Shown here: positions 9,561 through 17,459 of the stretch, piece after piece
How positions within the stretch are numbered: position 1 is the stretch's first letter
How the letters are laid out: each line of letters starts with the position of its first letter
Assembly (NCBI GenBank): GCA_016711125.1
Contig: JADJTQ010000002.1
Span: forward strand, 1,178,001-1,242,000
Origin: Saprospiraceae bacterium
Lineage (GTDB): Bacteria > Bacteroidota > Bacteroidia > Chitinophagales > Saprospiraceae
DNA length: 64,000 nt
Direction of reading: 5' to 3'
Notes under the pieces: generated by a model
The model's input: the letters and a program-made list of their open reading frames with translations, nothing else
Database searches by the model: none
Told to the model about the DNA's origin: nothing
Program-made: the position numbers and the translations under genes

Positions 9561-10595
9561 ATGAGTTCGATGCATTTTGAAAAAGTGCAGGCAATGATTG
9601 CTGAGATTGAGGCTCAGGCACCGACAAATAGTGATGAGTTGGAACAGTTCAGATTGCGATATCTGGGTGCGAAAAACTTAATTAAGCCTCTTTTTGCAAT
9701 GATGAAAGACGTTGCAGCCGATGATCGAAAACATTTTGGTTTACTGTTGAATGAAGCCAAACAGAAAGCTGAGCAAAAATTTGAAACTGTTCAGTCAGGT
9801 CTCGTAGGTCAGAAATCGAAAGGCAACCAGGACTTTGACCTGACCGCTCCAGGATTGCCTATCCCACTTGGATCGCGACACCCTGTTTCCATAGTATTAA
9901 ATCAAATCATCGATATTTTCCGGAGAATTGGATTTACTGTGGTTGAAAATCGGGAAATCGAAGACGAATGGCACAATTTTACGGCATTGAATACACCCGA
10001 TGATCATCCGGCACGGGATATGACGGATACCTACTATCTCAAGAATGATATGACGCGTATGCTGCGATCGCAAACGTCAACGGTGCAAGTGCACGAGATG
10101 GAGACCAAAAAGCCACCGATTCGCATTATCTCTCCTGGCCGGGTCTATCGTAACGAAACCATATCGGCCAGGGCCCATGCTCAATTCCATCAGGTAGAGG
10201 GACTTTATGTTGATAAGGACGTGTCATTTGCTGACATGAAACAGGTGATCATGCATTTTGCCCGGGAATTGTATGGTGAAGATGTCAAAATAAGACTTCG
10301 GCCATCCTATTTTCCATTCACGGAACCAAGTGCCGAAGTGGATGTATATTGGGGGCTCAATTCAGAAGATGACCATCGTATGACCAAAGGCACCGGTTGG
10401 CTTGAGATCATGGGATGTGGCATGGTAGACCCTAATGTTTTGCAGATGTGTGGTATTGATCCGGAAGTATATACAGGATTTGCTTTTGGCATGGGCATAG
10501 AGCGGCAAGCCATGCGCAAATATAAAATCAACGACATACGGATGCTTTTCGAAAATGACATCCGCTTTTTGAGTCAATTTTCCAGCGCTCACTAA
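9561..10595 (+). CDS. pheS: Phenylalanine-tRNA ligase alpha subunit
   Basis: The catalytic alpha subunit of the alpha2-beta2 PheRS. Its 344 residues match the family. An N-terminal coiled-coil (about 1-90) is followed by the class II core: PLGSRHPVS, EIEDEWHNFTALNTPDDHPARDMTDTYYL, LRSQTS, PGRVYRNE (motif 2 region), FHQVEG, LRPSYFPFTEPSAEVDV and the motif 3 segment GFAFGMGIERQAM. The ATG at 9561 fits the conserved N-terminus. First gene of a co-directional trio with hisS (17 bp later) and gatA. pheT is not in the window. Confidence 0.97.
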   Translation: MSSMHFEKVQAMIAEIEAQAPTNSDELEQFRLRYLGAKNLIKPLFAMMKDVAADDRKHFGLLLNEAKQKAEQKFETVQSGLVGQKSKGNQDFDLTAPGLPIPLGSRHPVSIVLNQIIDIFRRIGFTVVENREIEDEWHNFTALNTPDDHPARDMTDTYYLKNDMTRMLRSQTSTVQVHEMETKKPPIRIISPGRVYRNETISARAHAQFHQVEGLYVDKDVSFADMKQVIMHFARELYGEDVKIRLRPSYFPFTEPSAEVDVYWGLNSEDDHRMTKGTGWLEIMGCGMVDPNVLQMCGIDPEVYTGFAFGMGIERQAMRKYKINDIRMLFENDIRFLSQFSSAH

Positions 10596-10612
10596 ACCAC
10601 AGTTCAATCCGA

Positions 10613-11959
10613 ATGAAACCAACCATACCCAAGGGTACCCGGGACTATTCTCCTCAAGAGGTGCATCGACAAAATTTCATTTTTGATACGATCAAGAAGG
10701 TATTTGAAAAATATGGCTATCAACCTATTGAAACGCCGGTGATGGAAAACCTGGATACGCTGCTGGGCAAGTATGGTGATGAAGGGGATAAACTTCTTTT
10801 TAAAGTTTTAAACAATGGTGACTTCTTGTCCAAGGCAGATACAGATGCCCTGGACCGCAGGGATAGTAATGGGTTGGTTAATTCTATATCAAAAAGGGGC
10901 TTGCGTTATGACCTGACTGTACCGTTTGCCCGGTACGTCGTGATGCATCAGCATGAAATCCAGTTTCCATTCAAGCGTTATCAAATTCAGCCGGTTTGGA
11001 GAGCAGATCGGCCCCAGAAAGGGAGATATCAGGAGTTTTATCAGTGCGACGCTGATGCAATCGGATCCGAATCGCTCATGTACGAAGCCGAATATGTATT
11101 GATGATCGATGAGGTCTTTACCCGGCTGGGGTTGGAAGTTGAAATCAAAATCAATAATCGAAAGATCTTAGCAGGTATTGCCGAAACCGTTGGAATACCT
11201 GATAAGATGGTCGCAATGACGGTTGCTGTTGACAAACTTGACAAGGTAGGCTGGGATGGTGTAGCCAACGAATTGATAGCCAGCGAGGTGACTCAGGATC
11301 AAATTGACAGCCTGAAGAAGATGTATGGTAGTCGCCAGTTGGAAGAATTAAAGCATTTAATTGGTACATCAGCGATAGGAGTGGAGGGTGTCAATGAAAT
11401 CACCGAGGTTTTAGTCTATCTAAGCAACCTTTCACTGACTCAACAATTGACTTTTGATCCCACTTTAGCCCGTGGGCTTAGTTATTATACCGGATGCATT
11501 TTTGAGGTAAAGTCTAAAGAAGTACAAATTGGCAGTATGCTTGGAGGTGGCCGTTATGCCAATTTAACCGAAGTTTTTGGCTTGCCAGGTGTGTCAGGGG
11601 TAGGTATTTCTTTTGGAGTAGCCCGAATTTTTGATGTAATGCAGGAGTTAAATCGATTTCCGGAAGATATCGATCAACCCATCAAAGTCCTGTTGGTAGC
11701 ATTGGACGAAACTTGCCATAAGTGGTCTTTTAATCTGTTGCATGAATTGCATACAAATGAGATACCAGCACACCTTTATCCTGAACCGGCCAAGCTCAAA
11801 AAACAGATGAAGTATGCAGATAGCAGTGATACTCCTTATGTAATTATGATCGGTAGCGAGGAAATGAGTCAGGAAAGATATCTTCTCAAACATATGGCTG
11901 ATGGAGACCAATGGCAATTGTCCCTGGCTGAGATCATTGAAAAGCTAAAACCGAATTAA
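10613..11959 (+). CDS. hisS: Histidine-tRNA ligase
   Basis: A class II aminoacyl-tRNA synthetase of 448 residues. Visible are KGTRDYSP at the N-terminus, LRYDLTVPFARYV, motif 2 with KRYQIQPVWRADRPQKGRYQEFYQCDADAIG, the histidine-specific LARGLSYYTGCIFE, motif 3 GVGISFGVARIFDV, and the C-terminal anticodon-binding domain (about 350-445). It lies between pheS and gatA; its stop codon abuts the gatA ATG directly, so the two are likely coupled. Confidence 0.97.
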   Translation: MKPTIPKGTRDYSPQEVHRQNFIFDTIKKVFEKYGYQPIETPVMENLDTLLGKYGDEGDKLLFKVLNNGDFLSKADTDALDRRDSNGLVNSISKRGLRYDLTVPFARYVVMHQHEIQFPFKRYQIQPVWRADRPQKGRYQEFYQCDADAIGSESLMYEAEYVLMIDEVFTRLGLEVEIKINNRKILAGIAETVGIPDKMVAMTVAVDKLDKVGWDGVANELIASEVTQDQIDSLKKMYGSRQLEELKHLIGTSAIGVEGVNEITEVLVYLSNLSLTQQLTFDPTLARGLSYYTGCIFEVKSKEVQIGSMLGGGRYANLTEVFGLPGVSGVGISFGVARIFDVMQELNRFPEDIDQPIKVLLVALDETCHKWSFNLLHELHTNEIPAHLYPEPAKLKKQMKYADSSDTPYVIMIGSEEMSQERYLLKHMADGDQWQLSLAEIIEKLKPN

Positions 11960-13396
11960 ATGCTTGCTGAGCACCCATCACTAGAGGAAATTCAGCAAGC
12001 TCTTAAGAATACCGATCTCACTTGTGAGACTTTGGTAAAGACCTATCTTCAGAAAATTGAAGAACATAGATCATTGAATGCGTATGTTGAAGTTTTTGCC
12101 GAAGAGTCTTTGATTAGGGCTAAAACATTAGACCAGGACCACCAGGCAAGAGGTCGGAAAATGGGCAAACTCTGGGGTGCGGTATTCAGCATTAAAGATG
12201 TCATATCATATGAAGGACATCTGCTTTCGGCAGGAAGTAAGATGCTTCAGGGATACCTGGCTCTCTATAGTGCTACGGCTGTGGAACGACTACTAGCGGA
12301 AGATGCAATTATCATCGGGAGGGTCAACTGCGACGAATTTGCGATGGGCTCTGACAATGAGACATCTTACTACGGGCCGGTAAAAAATGCGATTGACTCC
12401 AATCGAATACCAGGAGGTTCTTCCGGGGGGTCTGCAGTATCTGTTCAGGCAAATACCTGTCTCATGTCCTTGGGGTCTGATACTGGTGGTTCGGTGCGAC
12501 AACCAGCTTCATTTTGCAATTTGATTGGATTTAAACCCAGCTATGGTAGAATTAGTCGACATGGTTTGATTGCCTATGCCAGCTCTTTTGACCAGATTGG
12601 AATTATTGGCCGGCATTTGGATGATATAAAGTTGGCTTACTCAATCATGCAAGGTCCGGACGAATATGATGGCACCTTATTGCAAAAAGCATCGAGCAAT
12701 CGCAGCCTTGATTTGCCCGAAAAACCAATCAAATTAGCTTACTTCGGTGAAGCACTTTCACACGAGGGTTTGCAACCGGAGATAAAGGCCTCATTCGAAA
12801 AACAGGTAGCTGCTTTAAAATCTAATGGATACCAGATTGATGAATTATCTTTTAACCTTTTGGAGTACATGATCCCTTGTTATTATGTACTTACCTCCGC
12901 TGAAGCCTCAAGCAATTTGTCACGTTACGATGGCATCCGCTATGGATACCGGGCCAAAGATGCCAAGGGACTGGATGACATGTACACCAGGAGCCGGACC
13001 GAGGGCTTTGGCGCAGAGGTCAAGCGTAGGATATTGTTGGGAACATTTGTCCTTAGTGTGGGTTATTATGATGCCTACTTTGCCAAGGCACAAAAGATAC
13101 GCCGTCTGATCAAGCATCAATTCGATACATGGGTAAGCAAATACGATGGAATCATATTGCCGATGACACCCACTACCGCCTGGCCTTTGGGATCAGGAAA
13201 ATCTCCGGTCGAGATCTACCTCGCAGATATTTATTCCGTATTGGCAAATTTGGTAGGAGCTCCGGCTATGTCCATACCTCTGGGTCGGGATGATCATGGC
13301 CTTCCGTTTGGATTACAGATCCTGACCGCCAACTATTCAGAAGATGCTCTTTTTTTTCTGACAGAAAATATGCTAAATCGAGAACCAGGACGTTAG
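11960..13396 (+). CDS. gatA: Aspartyl/glutamyl-tRNA amidotransferase subunit A
   Basis: Amidase-signature subunit of GatCAB, which releases ammonia from glutamine to amidate Glu-tRNA(Gln) or Asp-tRNA(Asn). The Ser-cisSer-Lys triad is visible: Lys79 (FSIKD), cis-Ser155 in PGGSSGGS and nucleophile Ser178 in SDTGGSVRQPA. CNLIGFKPSYGRISRHGLIAYASSFDQIG is the GatA-specific block. At 478 residues it has the normal length. It starts on the base after the hisS stop, and the translation-gene context favours GatA over a general amidase. gatB and gatC are not in the window. Confidence 0.94.
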   Translation: MLAEHPSLEEIQQALKNTDLTCETLVKTYLQKIEEHRSLNAYVEVFAEESLIRAKTLDQDHQARGRKMGKLWGAVFSIKDVISYEGHLLSAGSKMLQGYLALYSATAVERLLAEDAIIIGRVNCDEFAMGSDNETSYYGPVKNAIDSNRIPGGSSGGSAVSVQANTCLMSLGSDTGGSVRQPASFCNLIGFKPSYGRISRHGLIAYASSFDQIGIIGRHLDDIKLAYSIMQGPDEYDGTLLQKASSNRSLDLPEKPIKLAYFGEALSHEGLQPEIKASFEKQVAALKSNGYQIDELSFNLLEYMIPCYYVLTSAEASSNLSRYDGIRYGYRAKDAKGLDDMYTRSRTEGFGAEVKRRILLGTFVLSVGYYDAYFAKAQKIRRLIKHQFDTWVSKYDGIILPMTPTTAWPLGSGKSPVEIYLADIYSVLANLVGAPAMSIPLGRDDHGLPFGLQILTANYSEDALFFLTENMLNREPGR

Positions 13397-13484
13397 ATGC
13401 TTGGTTTTTAATTCATTCAACTATCGCAGACATATACCAACTTTTAGTTATGTTTACTTAATGTTTTCCGGGTTTAATATTTGA

Positions 13485-13501
13485 TTGGCACGGTTTATGC
13501 A
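13485..13501 (+). promoter_or_regulatory. Sigma-54-type promoter upstream of the lytic transglycosylase
   Basis: TTGGCACGGTTTATGCA fits the RpoN consensus YTGGCACGrNNNTTGCW at all but one defined base. The invariant GG (13487-13488) and GC (13499-13500) are exactly 10 nt apart. The start would be near 13512, leaving a leader of about 43 nt before the gene at 13555. No enhancer site is recognised. Confidence 0.6.
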
Positions 13502-13554
13502 TTATTTTTTTTCCTAATGTATAAATATGTGTTAGTAAGATATTAACCCGAGAA

Positions 13555-14811
13555 ATGATGAAAACCGCAAACTGTCCCATGATCAAAGTACCAGCATTGC
13601 TACAAGCATGCCTGTTGTGCCTGTTATTTCTTTTCAGTGGTAACCTCCGGGCTAATTTTGTCCTAGATGTAAATGCACTCCGATCTCTCAATGTCTTGGT
13701 AGACGTTGTTGATGATGAGCATGTAGCGAAGTATATCAATGCCTTTTTGGCGCATCCTGCAACTACCGAAGAGCTATTAAGCCGAGGCAATATCTACTTT
13801 CCGCTCATAGAGAAAGAGCTGAAGATACAAGGCCTGCCTGATGCATTAAAAGTCTTGCCATTGATTGAATCAAGATTTGACCCAATGGCCGTTTCAAGGG
13901 TGGGTGCTGCCGGCCTTTGGCAGTTTATGATACCCACAGCCCGCGAATTGGGACTGCGAATCAATTCATTGCTGGATGAAAGAAGAGACCCGGCCAAAGC
14001 AACCCGGGCTGCCTTGTCCTATTTGCAATACTTATTTTCCAAATATAATGACTGGTCTTTAGCTTTTGCAGCCTACAATTCAGGACCGGGAACGGTTAAT
14101 AGGGCCATCAGAATGGCAGGAGGAAAAACAACTTTTGAAGCCATTAAGCAATTTCTTCCTCGCGAAACTCAGCAATACATACCAAAGTATCTGGCTGCAC
14201 AATATATCCTTGAGTATTATGAAGATCTGGGGCTGCAACCTTCTTATCCCGATCTTGACCTTCAATGGACAGCTACCGTGCATATGACCAAAAGCATGTC
14301 TATCTCGGAGATCTCAGCTTTGGTCCAGATTCCGGTCGAATTGATCACTATTTTGAATCCAAGTCTCAAGAAGCAATACGTCCCACAACTGACACTAGGC
14401 TATGATCTGGTATTACCCAAGAGAGTGGTACCGACGTTTCAATATTATTTGGAAACCAGTGAGCCAAGTGAACTGAATTTTGTGTATCGAACCATGGAAA
14501 TGATGATCTCCAAAAGGCAGTCGGTGTTTGAATTAGCCGGATCGCTTAAAGTAGATCCATACCTACTTCGGGCATGGAATCAATTAAAAAGTGATATGAT
14601 TGAAGCCGGAGATCGGATCATCGTACATGAGTTGTATGATCCTTCACAAGTTTTTATCGAAAGAGTCAAGCTGGTACCCTTTGCAAAGAGGCAGGAGGCA
14701 TTGACACCTTTACCACCTACCCTTGACTATCATCACCTTCTCTATAAGTTCTTCTTACGTGAGAGAGAAAAGCAGGATGAGGTATTTAGCTGGCACTTGC
14801 ATCAAATATAA
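13555..14811 (+). CDS. Membrane-bound lytic murein transglycosylase D-like protein with LysM domains
   Basis: Cleaves peptidoglycan glycan strands to 1,6-anhydro products in the periplasm. A hydrophobic signal segment covers about residues 12-33. The SLT domain has catalytic Glu105 in LPLIESRFDP, then GAAGLWQFMIPTAREL and AAYNSGPGTV. Two LysM repeats that bind glycan follow, at about 245-290 (VQIPVELITILNP) and 318-360 (LKVDPYLLRAWN). Length 418 is in range for MltD. The gene stands alone behind a sigma-54-like promoter, so it may belong to a regulated envelope programme. The ATG at 13555 is used; a second ATG follows directly. Confidence 0.92.
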   Translation: MMKTANCPMIKVPALLQACLLCLLFLFSGNLRANFVLDVNALRSLNVLVDVVDDEHVAKYINAFLAHPATTEELLSRGNIYFPLIEKELKIQGLPDALKVLPLIESRFDPMAVSRVGAAGLWQFMIPTARELGLRINSLLDERRDPAKATRAALSYLQYLFSKYNDWSLAFAAYNSGPGTVNRAIRMAGGKTTFEAIKQFLPRETQQYIPKYLAAQYILEYYEDLGLQPSYPDLDLQWTATVHMTKSMSISEISALVQIPVELITILNPSLKKQYVPQLTLGYDLVLPKRVVPTFQYYLETSEPSELNFVYRTMEMMISKRQSVFELAGSLKVDPYLLRAWNQLKSDMIEAGDRIIVHELYDPSQVFIERVKLVPFAKRQEALTPLPPTLDYHHLLYKFFLREREKQDEVFSWHLHQI

Positions 14812-14904
14812 AATCTAAACTTCTAGCTGACTTTTTGCATTAATTCAATTGACTTTCGGTCGATTGGATCCCTTTTTTTTATACAATCAGCCTTCCTCAA
14901 AGGA

Positions 14905-14932
14905 ATAGGCCCGGGACGAATCCCAGGCCTAT
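14905..14932. other. 12-bp hairpin with CGAA tetraloop
   Basis: ATAGGCCCGGGA and TCCCAGGCCTAT pair over 12 positions with one mismatch, closing a CGAA loop. No T-run follows on either strand, so it is not a standard terminator. It could be an attenuator, a processing site or a protein-binding site. Confidence 0.55.
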
Positions 14933-14973
14933 CAACCAAACCCTAACCCCATGAACATGACTCTTTATAGCTT

Positions 14974-14996
14974 GTGATCAAACTTCTCGTGATCAC
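14974..14996. repeat. Inverted repeat GTGATCA-N9-TGATCAC
   Basis: A perfect 7-bp inverted repeat with a 9-nt spacer, overlapping the end of the short leader-like frame. The size suits a dimeric regulator site. No regulated gene is evident downstream. Confidence 0.4.
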
Positions 14997-15656
14997 TAAA
15001 CGCTAGGTCTTCAGGGAAACTCCTTCGAACGCAAATACAAGTTGCACCGTTCTTTGATCTCTGATTCCCTGTGATATGTCTCTCCGCTGATTTCAGTTAA
15101 ATTTTTGGGGAAGAACGTGACCCCGTGATGTAATTCGAAATCAGTTTATTTGAAAGTTAATTTCTTCTGTCAATATATAACGTTTGCCCCTTCAATTCCG
15201 TTCAAAATTTTTCTTTGACACTCTTCTGCAAACTTTATCATGCTTCTTCAATTTCGAGGTTTTCTTTTATTTGGCGCTTAATGGTAAAAACGGTTTCGGA
15301 ATTATTAAGTTCATCTTTTTAGCAAATGGCGTGTTAATAATTTCTTAAGAATTCTTTGTTTAAGCTCTTCAAAATAGCTCATTCAGACGGTTTATAAGCA
15401 AATATGGTGATGGCCCTTCGGGTCGCTACAGGTCCTTTAAACGGAGCAATCGGTCATTGAATTTCTTGACTTCTAGGTATAAAATTTGACGGATACTCAA
15501 AGCAATGTTACCAGCAGTACCAATGAAAAGATCGATTCATAACTTTATGAGAGACGCGTCTTGTATGTCAACCCTATCCGGGTTCATCATTTTATCTGTT
15601 GCTAATTTCTCAGGTAATTCGGAGTAAGTAATTTACCATTTGATAAGAGACTCATC

Positions 15657-15893
15657 CTACTGAGGTGGAACTACCTTTAGGACACCTCGCATGATCAAAG
15701 CATGTCCCGGAAAAGTGCATACATAGGCATAGTTACCCGGTTCCGGAGGTGCTTCAAAGTAAATTGCATCCGAACTTTGAGGAGCAAGGAGGTTGGTATG
15801 AAATAAGACATTTTCCGATTCAGGAATATATCCCTTCTCCTGACAAGGGAAGAGTGTTGTGTGAGGAGTTTCACAATCATCACTATAAGACAT
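15657..15893 (-). pseudogene. C-terminal fragment of a plastocyanin/azurin-family copper protein
   Basis: The fragment carries the C-terminal half of a type-1 copper domain: EKGYIPESENVLFHTNLLAP, then a segment ending YAYVCTFPGHALIMRGVLKVV. This supplies the Cys, His and Met side of the copper site. The N-terminal half, with the first histidine ligand and the usual signal peptide or upstream domains, is absent: the sequence before EKGYIP does not resemble the family, and no start with a signal peptide is found upstream. It looks like the 3' end of a gene cut by a rearrangement at about 15840. It lies at the left edge of the accessory region. Confidence 0.6.
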
Positions 15894-16175
15894 GTGTCAA
15901 TGGAAAGATACTGACATTTATCATCTTAGTAGTCAGGTCACCTGACTCAATTTTTCTTAAAAAATAGACAGACAATTACCTTTACAAAATATCTTCCTGA
16001 ATACTTGGGAGATTTGTCTCAATAACCTAAATTTGCAGGCCGTTAAAAAAGAAAGCCTCCTTAGCTCCCTCCTTCGCAGGTGCTTCGGTGGGCAGGCAGC
16101 TGGAACCAGCTTCGCCAATTTCTATCCTGGGAACGCATGAGTTCTCATCATTTTGCGAAGAAACTAAAAAAAAAT

Positions 16176-16250
16176 GCCTCCCTTAGCTCAGCTGGTTAGA
16201 GCGGCGGACTGTTAATCCGTAGGTCCAAGGTTCAAGTCCTTGAGGGGGCG
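16176..16250 (+). tRNA. tRNA-Asn (GTT)
   Basis: A cloverleaf can be drawn: D arm GCTC/GAGC, anticodon stem GCGGA/TCCGT around loop CTGTTAA with anticodon GTT at 16211-16213, T arm CAAGG/CCTTG with loop TTCAAGT, and discriminator G16250, as expected for Asn. CCA is not encoded. The acceptor 5' strand reads GCCTCCCT; removing the T at 16179 gives GCCCCCT, which pairs perfectly with AGGGGGC. The gene therefore has one extra base, probably an error in the sequence, or is a damaged copy. Confidence 0.9.
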
Positions 16251-16255
16251 CATAG

Positions 16256-16285
16256 AGAGTCTTGTCTAATCGACAAGGCTCTTTT
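16256..16285 (+). terminator. Terminator after tRNA-Asn
   Basis: A 10-bp stem (GAGTCTTGTC with GACAAGGCTC, one G-U pair) with loop TAATC and TTTT at 16282-16285, starting 6 nt after the tRNA. Confidence 0.8.
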
Positions 16286-16291
16286 CATAAA

Positions 16292-16357
16292 ATGCATTTC
16301 GTATACATTTTGTACTCAGCAAGTTCGGACATCTACTATGTGGGTGAATCGAATGAA
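16292..16357 (+). pseudogene. 5' remnant of a GIY-YIG nuclease gene
   Basis: The frame MHFVYILYSASSDIYYVGES followed by NEV matches the N-terminus of small GIY-YIG domain proteins (the YVY...YVG core of UPF0213-type nucleases). Family members run on with an arginine-rich helix for about 80 residues. Here similarity stops after about 22 residues where an IS remnant on the other strand begins. The start is 7 bp after the tRNA terminator. Such genes often sit beside tRNA genes in Bacteroidetes. Too short to be functional. Confidence 0.6.
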
Positions 16358-16620
16358 GTATATCTAACGGATCCCCATCTTCTGTCATACTGATTTGTAT
16401 TTTCTCTTTTAGCCTATCAATTTCCTCTGATTTCGGTTCAATGTTCATCTTGGGAAATCTAGTGTAAGAGCAGGTGAATTTACGAATCCATCTCAATACT
16501 GTGGAATTTCCCTGTGATACCGTACCGATACCGGCATTCTTCTTTGGTAATCTTCCCCGATAGGACTTCTTCTACTATCTGTATTTTGAGTTCGTCCGTG
16601 TACTGGTTTACTTCTCTCAT
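16358..16620 (-). mobile_element. IS3-type transposase OrfA remnant
   Basis: On the minus strand from ATG at 16620, a frame reads MREVNQYTDELKIQIVEEVL, then SGKITKEECRYRYGITG, and after a one-base shift near 16515 continues STVLRWIRKF and a charged segment with EEIDRLKEKIQ. This is the helix-turn-helix plus leucine-zipper layout of IS3-family OrfA proteins. It is cut off at about 16358, at the junction with the GIY-YIG remnant. No OrfB, no terminal inverted repeats and no target duplication can be seen, so the element is dead. Confidence 0.6.
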
Positions 16621-16680
16621 GTTAATCCTGATTTTGGTTTACAATTCGCGTCAACCTATATTAGGACAAGTCAAACGAAG

Positions 16681-16957
16681 AGCCAAGAAAAGTCCACCCC
16701 CGGCCCCCTCAAGGGGGACAACGTGACCAATAACGAAATGAGAAGAAAAGTCCACTCCATAACCCCTTCAAGGGGAACAAACGTGGTCATGGGGTTAGCA
16801 GGAATATCCCCCTTGAGGGGGCAGGGGGTGGAAAAAACGCGTATGTCCAATGAAAGAAAGAAGTTGCTATATCCAAAATTGATGGCCTGAGCAGGAGAAC
16901 GGGCGTGGTGTCAAGAAAAATCCACCCCCTGGCCTCCTCAAGGGGGATAGCGCGACC
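16681..16957. repeat. Cluster of four short hairpin repeats (copies A-D)
   Basis: Each copy is about 48 bp and reads roughly GAGCCAAGAAAAGTCCACC, then a C-rich stretch with the palindrome CCCCCTCAAGGGGG, then AACGTGACC. A is 16681-16728, B 16741-16788 (period 60 from A), C 16803-16837 in inverse orientation, and D 16910-16957. The central palindrome makes each a strong hairpin. Further copies occur at 20738-20845, 22712-22756 and 40567-40600. No gene is present between 16621 and 17070. Confidence 0.8.
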
Positions 16958-17034
16958 AAAAAATTTTGTGAGAAAAGCATGGAGCGAGCCACACTTTACA
17001 AATAGTTGATTGCTAAATGGGTTTTGAACTTCTG

Positions 17035-17050
17035 TTCGTATATTTGCGAA
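17035..17050 (+). promoter_or_regulatory. arsR promoter -7 box within an ArsR-type operator
   Basis: TTCGTATATTTGCGAA is an imperfect palindrome (TTCGTA-N4-TGCGAA). It contains the exact CFB -7 box TATATTTG at 17039-17046. Binding by the repressor would block its own promoter. The same composite recurs at 17421-17436. Confidence 0.6.
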
Positions 17051-17070
17051 CAACTAAATGTCCACAGAAG

Positions 17071-17376
17071 ATGCCGAGCACTATCAAAAAGAATTATTTT
17101 ACAAAAGAACAGGAACAGACAGCAAGGTTTGCCAAAGCATTAGGACATCCGGTTCGCATAGCTATTTTGGGTTTGCTCAATTCTCAAGCTTGTTGCTACC
17201 ACGGTGATATGGCAGACGAACTGCCCATTGCTAAATCCACTCTTTCTCAACATTTAAAAGAACTGAAAGGCGCAGGACTGATTCAGGGAGACATTACACC
17301 ACCAACAACTAAGTACTGTATCAATCGAGAAAATTTCATCCTTGCGAAAACATTACTGGACAAGGCACTAGAATAA
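17071..17376 (+). CDS. arsR: ArsR/SmtB-family winged-helix repressor
   Basis: A metalloid- or metal-sensing repressor of about 101 residues. FAKALGHPVRIAILGLL is the ArsR helix-turn entry, CCYHGDMADELPIAKSTLSQHLKELKGAGLI is the recognition helix region, and a beta wing follows. The cysteine pair in QACCYHG is at the usual ELCVC-type sensor position in helix 3, so trivalent arsenic or antimony sensing is plausible. I start at ATG 17071 because it fits family length and the promoter at 17035-17050; the frame is open upstream to 17017. It heads the ars-like cluster, with palindromic operators before itself and before the next gene. Confidence 0.9.
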   Translation: MPSTIKKNYFTKEQEQTARFAKALGHPVRIAILGLLNSQACCYHGDMADELPIAKSTLSQHLKELKGAGLIQGDITPPTTKYCINRENFILAKTLLDKALE

Positions 17377-17389
17377 TTTTTTAGCACAT

Positions 17390-17409
17390 AGTTCGTAGTT
17401 TTACGAACT
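17390..17409. promoter_or_regulatory. Perfect ArsR-type palindrome
   Basis: AGTTCGTA-GTTT-TACGAACT is a perfect 8-bp inverted repeat with a 4-nt centre. It shares the core TTCGTA-N4-TACGAA with the two promoter-overlapping sites and lies 12 bp before the second of them. Confidence 0.65.
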
Positions 17410-17420
17410 ACGAATTAATA

Positions 17421-17436
17421 TTCGTATCTTTGCGAA
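17421..17436 (+). promoter_or_regulatory. Promoter -7 box within an ArsR-type operator, before the thioredoxin gene
   Basis: TTCGTATCTTTGCGAA repeats the composite seen before arsR: palindrome arms TTCGTA and TGCGAA around the -7 box TATCTTTG (17425-17432). It lies 23 bp before the ATG at 17460. Confidence 0.6.
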
Positions 17437-17459
17437 AGAAAATACTAAATAGTAGAAAT

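Larger units (their letters stand above)
14812..15656. other. 845-bp non-coding stretch with strong secondary structure
   Basis: No frame here looks like a gene. It holds a T8 run at 14873-14880 after mltD, a very stable hairpin at 14905-14932, a C/A-rich spacer, a tiny potential leader (MNMTLYSL, ATG 14951) and a perfect 7-bp inverted repeat at 14974-14996. The layout of hairpin, CCAAACCCTAACCCC and ATG looks like a gene leader whose gene is gone. The rest, 15000-15656, is AT-rich with no recognisable content. Confidence 0.5.

Noticed and set aside
15400..15480. rRNA-like fragment with CCCTTCGGG.
   Set aside because: Apart from the short UUCG-type hairpin, no stretch resembles 16S or 23S rRNA.
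16681..16957. CRISPR array.
   Set aside because: Copies differ in spacing and orientation, and spacers of constant length are absent. No cas genes are present.
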